A stretch of DNA of 64,000 nt, taken from assembly GCA_011947345.1 (NCBI GenBank), contig JAAVTG010000075.1, forward strand, positions 124,001 to 188,000, in the 5' to 3' direction. Positions within the stretch are counted from its first letter, which is position 1. Each line of letters opens with the position of its first letter. Below are positions 1 to 12,400 of this stretch, piece after piece. Below the pieces are notes generated by a model. The model did no database searches. It was not told the DNA's origin and saw nothing but the letters and a program-made list of their open reading frames with translations. This DNA is from Phytophthora quininea (taxonomy: Eukaryota; Oomycota; Peronosporomycetes; Peronosporales; Peronosporaceae). The position numbers and the translations under genes are program-made.

Positions 1-558
1 GCACGCTGGGTTCGTCGTGCAAGTAGCTGCGCGGCTGGTCCGGTTCGTTCGGACAATAGTAGCAGTTCCACTGGCAGCTGAAGCGCTGCTTCTTGCCGTT
101 CACCTCCGGGTACGGACTTGTCAGCACCGTCACCACCAGCACCCCAGACTGGCTCTTCTGGGCCTTCTTGACCAGCAGTTTCTCCAGCATCATTCCCTTG
201 GGGGCCGTTCCTTTCTGTACCAGCAGCCCAAGCACAAACTTCATTTGGGACTTCTTGGGAGACATTTGAACTGCCGTCGCAGCAGCACAAAGGCTTTCTC
301 CAGCTCGCGAGCAGTCTGCGGGTCGTGGTCCACTAGGAACTGGCCCATTTCCTCGAATTTGGCCAGCTCTTCCACCGGCACGAGCTTGTCCCACGTCGAG
401 TAGATGTCTTCCAGCCCCGTGTTCTTCCAGTTGGGGTCTTGGCTGCGCTTGTACGTGGCTGGGTCATTGACATCCTTCACTGGCTTAGTAATTGGCGGTG
501 AAAGCGCCTCGATGTCGCCAGTAGCAGCCGACAGATGAGCGGCGGACGCGTCCGACAT
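1..558 (-). CDS. Elp3-like radical SAM / acetyltransferase, N-terminal part, with one frame break
   Basis: The gene runs off the window edge, so only the N-terminal part is present. It starts at ATG 558-556. The later part carries the radical SAM cluster motif CQWNCYYC (Cys-X3-Cys-X2-Cys), followed by PNEPDQPRSYLHDEPS. This is an Elp3-type motif in the variant form with NEP and RSYL rather than the usual GGPDSDFEYSTQSY. Elp3 is the catalytic subunit of Elongator and modifies wobble uridines of tRNA; that this variant does the same is inferred. The frame breaks at 264-267, where an AAA run on the coding strand seems to lack one A: LLRRQFK in one frame continues as MSPKKSQMKF in the next. The gene is divergent from the P450, 142 bp apart. 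Confidence 0.7.
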
Positions 559-700
559 GGCAGAGTTTGGTGGTGCTGCTCCAGTGAATTAAAATGGGTA
601 AACAGTTACCCCTTTCCTAGGATACCGGGTACATGGATACTGTACTTGTTGTTGGCTGGCAACCGCAGCAATCACATCATTTACAGAATCCTCAAGAGCG

Positions 701-1879
701 ATGATGAGCTGGCTATTCGTTGCGGCATTCTGCGGTGCTGCGCTGGTGGTGGGATATACCTACGTGACGATGGCGCTTGGCATTCGGTCGCAAGCACTTC
801 GCGTGTTCCTGTTGGAACTGTTGGGCTTCCTCTCGGGAGCGAACGTGGCGTGGGTGACGGACCCCGAATTGGCCATGAAAGTGCTGCGGGCCAGTGGCGA
901 CAAAGGAGATCTGATCGAGACGCTGCTGTCGACGCCGTCGTGGCTGCCCATTGTGTCTCTCGAGTCGGTGAATGGCGACCAATGGCAGCGCATGAAGATC
1001 CAGTTCACAAAGTTGCAGCGACTGCTGCAGCCGATCTCAGAGCTCACGACCATCTTCGAAGCTCGCGGTCGTGCGTTACTGGAGACCGGAACAGTCATCG
1101 ATGCGCTGAAGTTGAACGAGCTGATCGTGACTTGCTTCTACGAGTGGGTCTTTGAGCGCAGCTTCGACCACGACAAGTTCGCGGTCGTGTGTCAATCGAC
1201 GTGGGAGTGGAGGAAGCAACTGGCGATGAAAGGCTATGCGGATCCTGCTGTGAAGCGGCGTACTGCAGACTGGTGTGTGGAGGAGATTCGACGTACACCC
1301 AAACTGTTTGAATTGTTTGGAGACAAGTGGGAAGAGCCCGAATACTTTTCGCTGATCTTGCAGCCGTTCCTCATTTCGCCGGCGATCAACATGACGGACA
1401 TTGCGGTAGTTATTGGTGACTGGGCAAAGAATACTCCTGCGACACAGACGATTACTGCTGACACGCTACGGCAATGCATCTGCAGCTCGCATCCATTCCC
1501 GGTCGTCGAGCGGTATTTCCCTGAAGGCGATGCAGCGTGTGGAGTCGAGCCAAATACCCACGTTCTCATTCCTCTGGACGAGATGGCAGGCAGTGCGTTT
1601 GACGCTGGCGTTGACTTTACCTTTGGTGCTGGGTCGCGCGTTTGTGTGGGGCGTCACATGGCAATGAAAGCGATGGCTGGACTGTTTACAGACACGCTGG
1701 TGCGCTCCGAGCAGTTCCAGCCAAAGATGAACCACAAATATTCCGGGCGGCATAATGACGGGAAGGAAACTCTGACCGAGTCTCTCTATCAGCTCAACTT
1801 TGCACTGCGCACTCTATCAACTGCAGCAGTGAAGCGACTGCTTATGAAGCTCCGGAAGTTTTGTGTTTCAGATATATAA
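701..1879 (+). CDS. Short cytochrome P450-like protein
   Basis: 392 aa, opening with a hydrophobic segment (residues 2-25) that could be a membrane anchor. The haem-ligand loop FTFGAGSRVCVGRHMAM (about residues 307-323) fits the P450 FxxGxRxCxG signature with the Cys thiolate. Upstream, HPFPVVER resembles the usual PPVPxxxR segment after the K helix. Two oddities: the protein is about 100 residues shorter than typical P450s, with no clear I-helix AGxxT motif, and the K-helix ExxR reads D-T-L-R. Either this is a divergent oomycete P450 or it is degenerate, or an internal part has been lost. The frame is open throughout. Its substrate cannot be told from sequence. Confidence 0.75.
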   Translation: MMSWLFVAAFCGAALVVGYTYVTMALGIRSQALRVFLLELLGFLSGANVAWVTDPELAMKVLRASGDKGDLIETLLSTPSWLPIVSLESVNGDQWQRMKIQFTKLQRLLQPISELTTIFEARGRALLETGTVIDALKLNELIVTCFYEWVFERSFDHDKFAVVCQSTWEWRKQLAMKGYADPAVKRRTADWCVEEIRRTPKLFELFGDKWEEPEYFSLILQPFLISPAINMTDIAVVIGDWAKNTPATQTITADTLRQCICSSHPFPVVERYFPEGDAACGVEPNTHVLIPLDEMAGSAFDAGVDFTFGAGSRVCVGRHMAMKAMAGLFTDTLVRSEQFQPKMNHKYSGRHNDGKETLTESLYQLNFALRTLSTAAVKRLLMKLRKFCVSDI

Positions 1880-2002
1880 TTGAGAATATCAAGAAAACGA
1901 CAATGCACTATACGCCTACGACCTCCGCAGTCGTTGATTCCGATGTCAACGGGGAGGGATCTACAAAGGTACGAAGCAAACGGGCTTTTGCCGCCTGACT
2001 TT

Positions 2003-4279
2003 TTAGCGACTTTGTAGGATCTGGAGGGCCAACTCAATATTTGTACGCGCCATCTCCAGGAAGCAAGGTGTCTTGGAAACCGTGTCGAAGTTCTTGAGCG
2101 TGAAAGCAAAGCACTCGTCTCGAAGAGTGGACGAATTGTACTGATCAGCAGCTTGGAGGATACTGGCAACGTTTTCGATGGTCATGGCCTTTGAAAGCCG
2201 TTGCGCACAGATCTCCTTGAGGCTTTCAATTCCGTACTGATAATAACAATCAATTCAAGTTAGTGAACTGCATCGGCCTAGAAGTGATAAAGGTAGCATA
2301 CCCGGTCAGCAGCAATGAACAGATCTCTCAACTCGTCGTTGGAAACATCCAATCGATCCGTGTACACATATTCCAGAAGAGAGGAACGTTGATCGACTCA
2401 AATCCGTGATTTCGACATTGGTTGCCGTGCTTTCCATCATCTACGGCATCACACTTTGTCAGCGTATTCACAACGAACAATTATTGCAAACAAAAATCAC
2501 TGACCTTCCCTGTAAACATGGCTTTGAAGTAGTTGCAACGCACGCAAAGGTTCTTGTGTCCAAACACTGGAGACCCCTCAACTGGCAACACAATATAGTT
2601 AGTGTAAATGCTTCACAACACTAAAAGGAAAATGGTGTTACCTATGAAAGTCACATCGCTCATCAACTCGTTGTTGACTAGCGAGCGTAAGTACGACATG
2701 ATAGTGCCTTCATCCTTGGGTGGAACGTCATCAGGGACTGGTTCCTTTTCCTCCAACGCTTCCTCCTTTTCCTCCTTTTCCTTCTTTTCCTCCTTTTCCT
2801 CCAACCCTTCCTCCTTTTCCTCTGTGGCCTTCTTCTCGGGTATACGAATTTGCTTGAAAATAGTTGACGTACTGTCACCGCCGAGGATAAACAAGTCTCC
2901 ATTGTACACACATCCAGCCGGGTGGTTGCTGTTCGGAGACGCGCCGTCACATTCGACAGGCTCCCACGTGTTTGTTTCTGTCGGACACAACTCGGTGTTA
3001 GCGTCGTGACAGTAAAGATGGAGGAAATGTCATACCCAAGTCGAGTTCGTAGAGATCGGGGCCAGTCTTGCCGCCGAAAACGAACATGGAGTTGGAGTGC
3101 GCAAGTGCAAGTGGGCTGTGGCATCCTGAAGGTGCTGTGCCATTCGTCTCGAGGGTAGACCAGACGTGGCTGTCTAATTAGCAAAAATATAATAATATTG
3201 TCAGAGTAGAGCAACCAGAACCCAACAAGAAAGCTTTGTTTACCGAAGTTGAAAACGTGGACATCGTTGAGGTATCCCAAGTCGTTGTCGTATCCGCCAA
3301 ACAGCAAGCAAGTGTTCTTGTGCACCAGCATCGAAGCACGCTCCCTGTGTTAACAGAATCAACAATGAGTTTCCTGAACAATTGATCCGTTTTCTGTGAG
3401 CCTTACCGAGGGTACGGAACTTCTCCGGATGTGTGGATCAAGGACCACATATTGGATTCTAAGACGAAAGCAAGCAGTCAGCATTGAAGTAAATCCCCAA
3501 AACATATATGGCAAAGGTCGTACCCAGACTGAACGAGTGCATGTCGTTCACATGGCGGCCCGAGTCGGATCTGCCATACTCGCTGGAGCTGCGGCTCGAC
3601 ATGGATTCGCGGTCGTAGTGATTGTCGCTCCCACCGAACACGTACATGGCGTTTTCTACGATAACGACAATCATAAATACTTCATCCCCACTAGCAAAGC
3701 AATTGCTGAACGAACCGTAGACCACCGCAGCATGGCCATATCTCGGCGTTGGAGTTTGTCCAGCATTGACGAAGACGTTGGTCCATGTCTGCGTCACTGT
3801 ACTCCACCAAACAAGAACGTCAGAACACCGCAAAGACATTCAACAGAGTCATCGCTCAACACCCACAGAAGTTGTAGGAGTAAAAGTCGTTGAGTCGCTT
3901 GTCTCCGTCGTATCCGCCAAAGACGTAGAACGAGTCCTTGTGGATCACCGCTGTGTGGCTCTTTCTGGCGCAGGGGCAGCACCGTTGCCCTGCACCAACG
4001 ACCACTCCTGCCGACTGAAATTGAACTCGTAGAAGCAGTTGCTAGGCGAACCGCGAAGCACCGCGCTGTTGCGACTCGACGAGACATGGCGCTCTGCAAA
4101 TGACAACAATCACTGTCAGTTTATTGGTGCAGTCAAGTTCATGTTTCACCACGTGCCTCCGAAGATGTAGAGCGAATCGTTGCGGACGGCGCTGATGTGG
4201 CCGGGGCCGACGAGCGGCGCCTCGCGGGGTTCACGCAAGTCACCGTCGTCCAGGACGGACGGTCTCCGGTACTGATCAT
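2003..4279 (-). CDS. Kelch-BTB protein A (LZTR1-like), multi-exon
   Basis: Start ATG 4279-4277, stop at 2003. Short exons encode kelch blades (NDSLYIFGG, DSFYVFGGYDG, NAMYVFGG, NTCLLFGGYD) each joined to an N-x-W strand, then a linker, a BTB/POZ segment (NNELMSDVTFIG, VEGSPVFGHKNLCVRC, VEITDL, FIAADR) and a BACK-like tail ending ALQILQSR. Exon order and intron sites match kelch-BTB gene B at 24555-26715, so they are paralogues. Proteins of this type are usually Cullin-3 substrate adaptors; that role is inferred. Specific to A are a Lys/Glu-rich insertion between kelch and BTB and a longer Ser-rich loop in one blade (SMSSRSSSEYGRSDSG). Apparent one-base losses lie near 4220, near 3965 and near 2385. 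Confidence 0.75.
2742..2822. repeat. Pyrimidine/purine tract encoding a KE-rich linker
   Basis: The plus strand holds repeated units of the form TCCTCCTTTTCC for about 80 bp; the coding (minus) strand is all purine, mostly GGAAAAGGAGGA-like. It encodes alternating Glu and Lys between the last kelch blade and the BTB domain of gene A. The tract is absent from paralogue B, where the linker is short (EEAFKLEIPES), so it probably arose by repeat expansion in this copy. Near-mirror purine tracts of this kind can form triplex structures; that is not shown here. Confidence 0.8.
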
Positions 4280-5397
4280 GGTGTCGGTTGCTTGGCTTTG
4301 CGCGGTGTCGGACCGAAGGGGTTTTGACGCACCGAGGCACGCAGCACCACGAGGACACGTTGGCAGTCGTCCTCTCGAGTCGTCCGGAGACTTTGCTTAC
4401 TGACCGCAGTTCGAGCACGCCTGACCAGCCGGCGACACCGCGAAGAGAGTCGCGATACAAATCTCAAGGATGCGGACGAAAAACATGTCGGTGCTGTGGC
4501 CGAGAGAAACCATCTGCACCGCCAACGGTGTCCTCTGCACTACTGGTACGTTCGTGCTGGTCGTCCACGATGGTCGACATCTGACGGTCCATCGACCACA
4601 AGGCGTTCGAGTCCGGGTACACAACTGCATAGAGTCGCGTTCGTCAGCGCGAAAACGCCCCACTGCATTTCTTAGACGGGAGCGGGGAGCGATCCACTGC
4701 AATCGCTTCATGCGGTTGTAGGAGACCATGGAGATGACCACATCCGCGACGACGCGCAAGAAGTGCTGGGTAGTATATCCAGTGGATACACGACTTCGAA
4801 CGCATACCGGTATTCAACAAAGTGGGCAGTGTGAATAGAGCAGCGATAGCCTGTCCAGGGCAGCGGAGATACAAGCTGTATCACTGATGCTGATACGAAG
4901 ACCACCTTTGCATCGCGACCATGATACGATTGATACCGTACTATATTATATCTAGCTATCTTGCTGACAGTGCAAGTCTTTTGTTACTCTTGCCAGTTTC
5001 ATTTCATACGACAGAGCGCTTCTGCACGCTTAACGCGGCGTTAATAACGCCAAGGCATGGCGAAGATGCTGATAACGTATCCGCTTAGACTAAAGAAAGG
5101 CACGGCGGACCTGGTGGCCCCGTCGAGTTCTCGTGGCATCTCAAGATATCCAAAGGATCTTCCACCGACGCGTAGGGCCCGGTGAACCCTCCGCGTGTAC
5201 ATGCAGTATCTAACACCACCGCATGGGAGAATTGGTGACCTCTCATGTGTATATGAAGTTACGGCACCACAAGCGCTCGCAGAGCAAGGAAGTTTCAAGG
5301 TCTCAAGACACAACAATAAGACATACCAAAGCGTATACGGCACAGTCTAGCGATCTCAGGAGTCTATTAGTTAGCAATAACAGAGAATAGATGACCT
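4280..5397. other. Gene-poor stretch upstream of kelch A
   Basis: No gene can be supported here. The minus strand at about 4485-4395 holds a short run that reads like a signal peptide (MFFVRILEICIATLF...) followed by a possible splice donor, but no continuation was found. At 5050-5100 (minus) a short run FFSLSGYVIS resembles the C-terminal region of hAT transposases and may belong with the remnant at 5398-5721. Codon use looks non-coding elsewhere. Confidence 0.5.
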
Positions 5398-5721
5398 TCA
5401 ACCCCTAAAGAATCGCTCTTGCGTTGCAGAAGACATCGGTTTGCAGAGATAAACTCTTGCAAGCACAGTAACCGAAGGAAACTCTCTGTCTTTATAATCG
5501 CGGAACAATTTCGTGACGTTGGTAGTTCTGTAGGGTTCGAGTAGGCTGTACTCGCCGACATTGGACTGGCATGGCCAAGTTACTGATAGCTCTTTCCATT
5601 TCCACCAGATTTTGTCAGCCGCTCTACCGTGGATAGTTGTGGCTGACACTCGTGTGGATGGCACTTCAACGTCTAACAACGCGCGAATGGGGTCGCTGGT
5701 GCTCTGATAGTACGACACCAT
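5398..5721 (-). pseudogene. Remnant of a hAT-family transposase (C-terminal part)
   Basis: A 107-codon open frame contains FPSVTVLARVYLCKPMSSAT followed by QERFF. This is the pattern of the hAT dimerisation region, in which a hydrophobic helix leads into Pro-x-Ser-Ala-x-x-Glu-Arg-x-Phe. The preceding DKIWWKWKE also fits. The frame is closed right after this motif, and no BED finger or catalytic core lies upstream, so it is a fragment. A sequence resembling a hAT terminal repeat (TAGTGCTCGG) occurs near 5738, but no partner was found. Confidence 0.5.
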
Positions 5722-6185
5722 TCGCCACTAGGTGGCGTAGTGCTCGGTGTTATCCGACGCTTTCATAAGTTGAATATAGATGGCCTCGTGTTCTTGCTCT
5801 GCTTGATGGGGTGTTTTGTTAGTGGGAGTTGCTTCATGTTACAGCGTAAATATAGGCGACAAGAAACTTCTAAGGTACTAGTAGTAGTACTTGATATTGT
5901 ATTTGGAGAGTATCGTCTCGAAGCACGATGGTATCATTGATGCTGATGCAGGTTCGTTGGCCGCAATCTGATGGGGTATCAAGCGTAATGAGATGATGCG
6001 AAGCCCTGAGCCTGTCCCGCTCTTCTTCCTTCCAAACTCATCAAGTTGATGAAGTACACTACTTCTGTCGTGCCAATATGTTCTACATGTAGTCTTGTCA
6101 TACACGTAGTACACAAAAACTTAAGTAAATTAGGGTATACAATTACGACTTTGAAGTACTACAGCTTTTGCTAAGCATATCTTCC
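5722..6185. other. Intergenic stretch without a recognised gene
   Basis: AT-rich relative to the flanks. Short open frames on both strands have no recognisable motif. It must hold the promoter of the HPS6-like gene that starts at 6186; no clear core promoter motif was seen. Confidence 0.4.
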
Positions 6186-9100
6186 ATGTCGGCCACATCC
6201 CGGCCGACGCAGATCCTGTCTGGGGGTCTCCCTGGCCGTCTATTCGCGGCGCTCGACTCCTCCACAGGCTCACATGGTCTCCCTCTCCCCAGAACCAAGA
6301 CGATGATGACCCTGTGGCCGACTTCCCGTACGATCTGGAGCTTTGTGTCCCCACTGCTGGTCATGTCGCCCTCGTCCTGGTCAAGCGTCCCCAGGCGTCC
6401 CCTGTGACCCGCACCAGCACGCAGCCACCCACTCCAACCGCCAACATGTCGGCAGCACCTGCTGCGCCTCGCGTCGTCTACGTACTGGATGCTCTGCCTC
6501 CAGGACATTCACCAGGGAGAAGCCTGGATCCAATAAAAGACGGGGGTACAATTACCACAACAGTCAGTGGACGAGTTGGAACTGGTCCAAGAGCTCTTTG
6601 CGGCATCTACACGTGCTGCTGGAGGTAAAGAGGGCTCTGTGCTGATTAAAGCACCCTTGCTCTGTGCTCGGTTCGATTGTAAAGTGGTCTCGATCCGCTT
6701 TATTCGAAGTACGGGGGCAATACAAAAGCGCCGAGGACTGAGGGATTCGGGAGCGAAAGTCCCTAAATTAGTGGGGAATGCAGCGCCGTTGAGGTGCGTA
6801 GTCGCCAGAGAGGACGGCATGGCGTACTTGTGGGAGTGGCAGGCGGATCTACTGCAGTGGGTGTTTCTCAACAGACTGTGTTTCTTGGAAAACCCGAATC
6901 TCAAGTGGACGAGGCCCGTAGCAGCGTTTACGACGACGGATTTACCTCATGATTCCGGGATGCATTCGCAGGAGGATAGTGGCGTTAACGGGAACGGACT
7001 CAGCTCTAGCGGCGCGACGGAGTTTGCGTGGTGGTCGACCGCTACAAAGCACGATCCAAAGTTGAAACTTAGGAGATTACGCTTCGAACGAGCAACGGAT
7101 GCTCTACGTGCCACCGACGTTGTTACAGGGAACGCCTTCATGCCGAAATTGTCGTGTGACGACGTCGTGAAGCTGTTTAGCTCCAAGCTGGGTCTGTTTG
7201 TTATCTCTGCGAAACACGGAATTTTCTTTCGAAGTGCAATGGCGCCGCTGCGAATGGTGTCGCTCGACTGGAAAGACGTTTTACCGCTGGATGTTGGAGC
7301 TGTTGCTCTGGATCTAAAGAGTATTCTTATGTGTCTGCATAGCGTGACGGGCGAGCTCGTGATACTACAGCGCAAGTCCGGCAAAGTATACCTCGTGACA
7401 CCCAGGCCTCTTCGCACTACGAATAGTGGTGGAATTAGCAATGTCGAGCCTAGCTTCAATTCCTCGTGCAGTGAGTTATTTTCTCGAGAACTTACTGCGC
7501 TATCAGCCCGGAAAGGACCAAGTACTTCAACAAAAGATGCCAAAGACCCGACCTTTAAACCTATTGATGTGGCGGCGTATCGTCATTTTCTTTTGGTTCT
7601 ATGTCAGCGCGTACTTCATGTATACACATTGATCACTGGCGAGCTACTGGACACTGTTACTTTACCTTCTACGACGGAGAATCCCCAACAGCGTGGCTAT
7701 CCGAAGTACAAGTTTTGGAATATTTCCGGGAGCGCAAGCAGTGTTGGTTTGTGGGGATCTCAGGGGTTTTGGACAATCCGGCTCCCTCCTGCTAAGGCTC
7801 TTGGTACATCGTTGCAGCATTCATCTACGTCGAAAGAGAAAATAAACGAGCCAGAGACAAGAAACCCGGAGGCTGCGTTCCTGGCTGTAAAAGATTACGG
7901 CGCTGGTGACCTCCATCTTGATGCAGTGCGGTACGCTCTTGAAGTGTTAAAACGCGTGGCTCCTTCGGCTATGGATCCAAGTCAACGCTATCCCGAAGTA
8001 TGGGAGGCCGTGTGGAATACAGTGTCTAGCCCCGCTCTCCTACTGGCGCTGCTTGATAACCGAGCGACTTCTGAGCACGTTGTGCACGAGTTGGCGCAGC
8101 ATGTGACTGCACTTTACAATGCTGCTAGTAACATTCGGTCAAATGGAAGGTTGAATGGCTCTGCAAAAGCGAACTTCAAAGCAGATCAACTACTACGGCT
8201 TACTCCCGCAAACCTCGAGTCGCTGCACCATCTCTCCAACTGGATCGTCTTGGCAAAACGCAAACTCGCTCGCCTGGAAGCCAGCAGTGATGTCAGTCTG
8301 AAGAAATGCGCGACTGATGATCATGGAAATCGTCTCCATCGAGCTGTTAGTCAACTCAAGAACGTACTTGCCAATGAAGATGATTTATCCTTGCCGCCGT
8401 CGTTAAGCAATGACCTTCCGCGCAAGGATTCCATAGTAGATCCGGAAGATGCGCGAAATTTTCGCCTCAGTCGGAAGCTCCGTCCGATGAGTAGCCTTCG
8501 TTTCGCTGCTGGCTGTAGTACCAACTCGGATCGACAAGGACAGCAGTGGCTATTGCAGCTTGAAGCATTTCTGCTGGATGGGGTAGCATTTAAGAAGGGC
8601 ACAGAGCATCGCAACATCAGAGCTGATGCAACGCCAAGCCACCGACTTTTCCACAGCGAGCGAGTGCTAGCCGACTTTCGTAACGTGGCGGCTTCCTCGT
8701 TTTCGAAGCACATGTACCTGGAATCGATAAGCCGGTTGTATCTCCTGTACGAACCGGCGTCGCTATTGCCGTTTATTCGCTGCGTGGAGCGCTTCTGCCC
8801 GCGGATCTTTTCATTGACCGGGCATCAAACGCTCGCACGTTCAAACGCAGAGCGCGCGATGACACTGTTTCCACCCCTTCAGTATTTCACGAACAAGATA
8901 TTAAGAGAACGTGGAGGTGCGAAAGGACAAGCTGCGCAGGCTTCGCTGCTAGCCTACGTGGATCTTCTAAGTTACTGTGGCCACCATTCCGAAGCTTGCA
9001 GAGCTCTGTTGCAGTGTGATCTGTACGAAGAGGCCAAACAAAAACTATTGCTGCTACAAAAGACCCCAGGCAGGAGCAAAACGCTGGCGAAAACGAGCAA

Positions 9101-9295
9101 GAAGAAGAGAGCTCCGCACGCAATACTGCTGCAGGTGCTGTGTATTTCTTGCTCTTGGAGTATTGTGTCAGTCACTGTGATGCGGCAGAATTAAAGACGC
9201 TGCTTACGCTCAAGCCAGCGCATGTGGACATGCTCCACGTTCTTCGGGCACTTCGAGCTGATTTGCTAAACAAGAAGGGAAACAGAGCGGCGTAA
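6186..9295 (+). CDS. Large conserved protein, HPS6-like (BLOC-2 subunit family, tentative)
   Basis: About 1,000 residues. I start it at ATG 6186. One C seems lost at 6286-6290. A likely 82-bp GT-AG intron lies at 6482-6563, then an open frame runs from 6564 to about 9056. There a run of A seems one base short, and the frame continues as AVYFLLLEYCV...LLTLKPAHV to a stop at 9293-9295. The first half is beta-strand rich and propeller-like (GMAYLWEWQ, LVILQRKSGKVYLV, LHVYTLITGELLDTV). The second half is helical (SISRLYLLYEPASLLPFIR, ACRALLQCDLYEEAKQKL). Layout, length and the C-terminal LLLEY/LKTLL region resemble HPS6, which acts in lysosome-related organelle trafficking. The family call is a judgement from memory of that protein, not a search. 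It converges on the dynein gene. Confidence 0.45.
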
Positions 9296-9485
9296 CAGTT
9301 GGTGACTTACGTGGAGCTCTTCAAACATTGATGCAACTGCGACGCAGTGCTGTCGCACATTGATACTTTAGTAACAATGAGGATAACAGGAAGAATGATG
9401 TAACAAGCCGTAGTAGCTACGTGTAGAATCTCTTGAATTCAAACGTTAGCACACACTACAAAATGCAATCGATGTGTCTCTCTAC

Positions 9486-12400
9486 CTACGCTTGCAACTC
9501 CCAGAGCACGACCGCCACAGAGCGTTGGATCCACTGCGTGTACGGGAAGGCTGCTTCGTCCGCGCGGACTGCCACCGAGAACAGCAACGTGTCGCGCTTG
9601 CTGCTCAGATACACAGGAAGCAATCGAAGATCGTCCGAGTCTTCTTCGTTTCGAGGAGCCCAGCGCAGGTGCACAGCGGACAGGCTGTTGCGAATCTCAT
9701 TAGACGGCGCAAAACCGGTGAAATTCCATGACGCGCCTTCAAGAAGCAAGCCACGAGCAGTGAAGCAACCAGCAAGCGGGCCCGAAGGATCCTCCACCTC
9801 CGCAAGTAAATGCAGTTCGTCTAGCGAGCATCCAAGGTCAGCCGCTGCGCTTTGGCGTGCAGCGGTGACAAATGCCTCGGGCGAGAAGAAGCCGCCTAGC
9901 CAAATGCCAGCGGACTGCTTCAAGATCTCAGTCGGGTCAACTTGAGCCAGCGCATTCAATTGGTGAACGCGGCGGGCAAAGTCCGAAAGCCACTCGCTCA
10001 AGTTGAGCTCGTCCGAAACACGGTACAATTGCGCCCACTGCGAAGGCACTTGCTCGCGATAGAGCGTACGCATAGCCTCGCGAGTTTCGTTCGATGGCTT
10101 AGCTTTGTAAGCACACACCTGCTGGACCGTTTTGAGCAAAGTCATCACCTTGTCTAGATAATGCTCACCCATCTCTAACTCGCGGAACATGCAGCGGTAC
10201 ACTGGGTTAGCAAAGTGAACAGGGTCGCGCGCATCGGGGACAGCCAACCCTTCAGACGGGAAAAGCTGTAGCCACGTTGCAACACGACCGTCCAGATCCT
10301 GCACCCACTTCGGTCGAGTGTCTTCGCCGTCTGCAGCAGCGGTACCGAGCACCATCTTACTATCGTCGTCTCCTCCACCATTATCATCTCCGCCCTCGCT
10401 ACCATAAAAGTCTTGCATCACTTGCAGGTTACGCAGCATACGAGAACCCTGGCTGATCAGCACCATCGACTCAGCCGAACGTGGTAAACCCATCCAGGAA
10501 GGTGGGTTTGTGGTCGGGAGGGCAAGAACCCAGTCCATAAACTGCGCCTTCGTTTTCCCCTCGGCAATGACCAGACCGTTTTGGTTGCCTTCGACCGCCG
10601 GTACAATCTTGAAAGTGTTCTCGTAACTTGCTGCGGTGAACACGTGCTCCAAAAGCGTATCCATGAGTTCTTGGTCGAACGTGTTGTCGACACGACCTCC
10701 ATAGACCGACTCCTTCAACGTGGTGCGAATAGCTGTCCACGGGATGTTGTCAGGCGCTACGTGAGCACGGCCACTCGCCACTGAGTCCACCCAACGGTCG
10801 AGTACGTCACAAGCACCACGGAAGTCTGACTGGCTGAATTCATACGTCTTCGACCACCCAATAGGCACGTAACGCAAACGCTCGTGCACCAGAGCATGGA
10901 ACCAAGCCAACAGCAGGTACAAACGGGCTCGTTCTGCAGGGGTACGGTTCATACGATCCGCGGCCACCGTATCAAGGGACCTCACCATGCTCAACTTCAT
11001 GCCACTCGGAGGCTCGAACACGAAGATGTCGCACATACGCACCAAGTTGACTGGCAAGTTGGGGTTGATTTCGCTAGTCAGGAACAGACGGAAGTTCGGG
11101 TGCACACTTTCGCGCGCATTGTACAACTTCTTTTCAACGCTCACCAGCCACGACGGACACAAGTGCACATTGCGAAGCAACAGCCACGAGCCGTGCTTCA
11201 GCGCTGTGTTCAGTCCCTTTTCGGCCGCATCGAAACCCTCCGACGATCCCATCGAGACCGAGTTGTACTTCTTCTGGAGATTCGCGGCGAGCTCGTCAAT
11301 CTGCGCGCTCGGATCGAAACCGGTTGTCGAGCACAGAAGCACTCCCGAGATGCTTGAGTGTCTTCTTCCACATTTCTAGTCAGCTCAATTTCACCTCGCC
11401 ACGGGAACGACGCCGTGAAAACCAACTCAATGTACCTCTCCGATGCGAAGATAATCCTATCGGGCCTTAAAAGTGAATAACGATCATGTTTCGGAACGCA
11501 GCGCGGCGTGGGCTGGCCGAAGTTGCCACGCAGGCTGCATCCCAGTCTGCGGGGACGGCATCCTCCGCCGATGGATGTCTCACAAAGCTGTTCCACTCGA
11601 CCGCGTGCTCACGCACGTGAGCCTCCAAGTGCTTAAACGTCGACAGCTTCAATAACTTCAGCAATTGGTCCATTTCGGTTTTCGAGAAAGCTGGCAGGAG
11701 TTGCTCCAACTCACTGCGCACCGAGCCATTGTCGGTCCGCAAGAATGCTGACGAGCTGCCAAGAAGCACATCCATGTCCTCGTCGGTCGGTCCATCGAAT
11801 GCATCGCTGTCGTCCATAGTTGTCTTGGCATTCGCGACAGCAGCGCTGTGCTGCTCTAGCTCCAAGTAGATTTGGGATAGTCGCAACGCAAACATTAGCT
11901 TGTCGTTTTCGGCTAGCCCTCTGCTGACGCGTCCAGCCAATTGCACAAAGAGGCCGTTAGAGATACTTGCTAGCCGAGCAGAGTCTCCTCCTTCTGTCGG
12001 CTGCGCCAAGACCTTGGATAGCAAAGATAGGAAGAAATCCAAAGAGTATTGGTACAGAAAGTGCACAGATGATAAGTTTTCCAGCGCAAAGAACAGTCGT
12101 GAGCTCGCCTTGGCAAGTGGGCGGTACCGACTCGTCGCGGCCTCCACAATTGCCATCGTTGATTCCGTTTCCGCCACTTGCTGTGAGATCTGCGCCGCTT
12201 CGGCCTTCATACTTTCCAGAGCATTGATGACTCTATCATCGTCAAGGATGTTGCCCTGCACGTTATTAATCTGCTGCAACAGCGAGTCCTCCAGTTCACG
12301 TAGTTTGGCTTGGTACTCGCCCTGCAACTTCAAAAGATTATTGCGCTTCTCTTCCGCCTCGGGTTGCTCGCTCTTCAGAAGGATGCTAAGTCCCTGACTC

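Noticed and set aside
4395..4485. Signal-peptide-like frame on the minus strand upstream of kelch A
   Set aside because: Only about 29 codons before a possible donor, with no continuation found in any frame.
5041..5343. 100-codon minus-strand frame ending in FFSLSGYVIS
   Set aside because: Only ten residues resemble hAT transposases and the rest does not; too little to call a gene.
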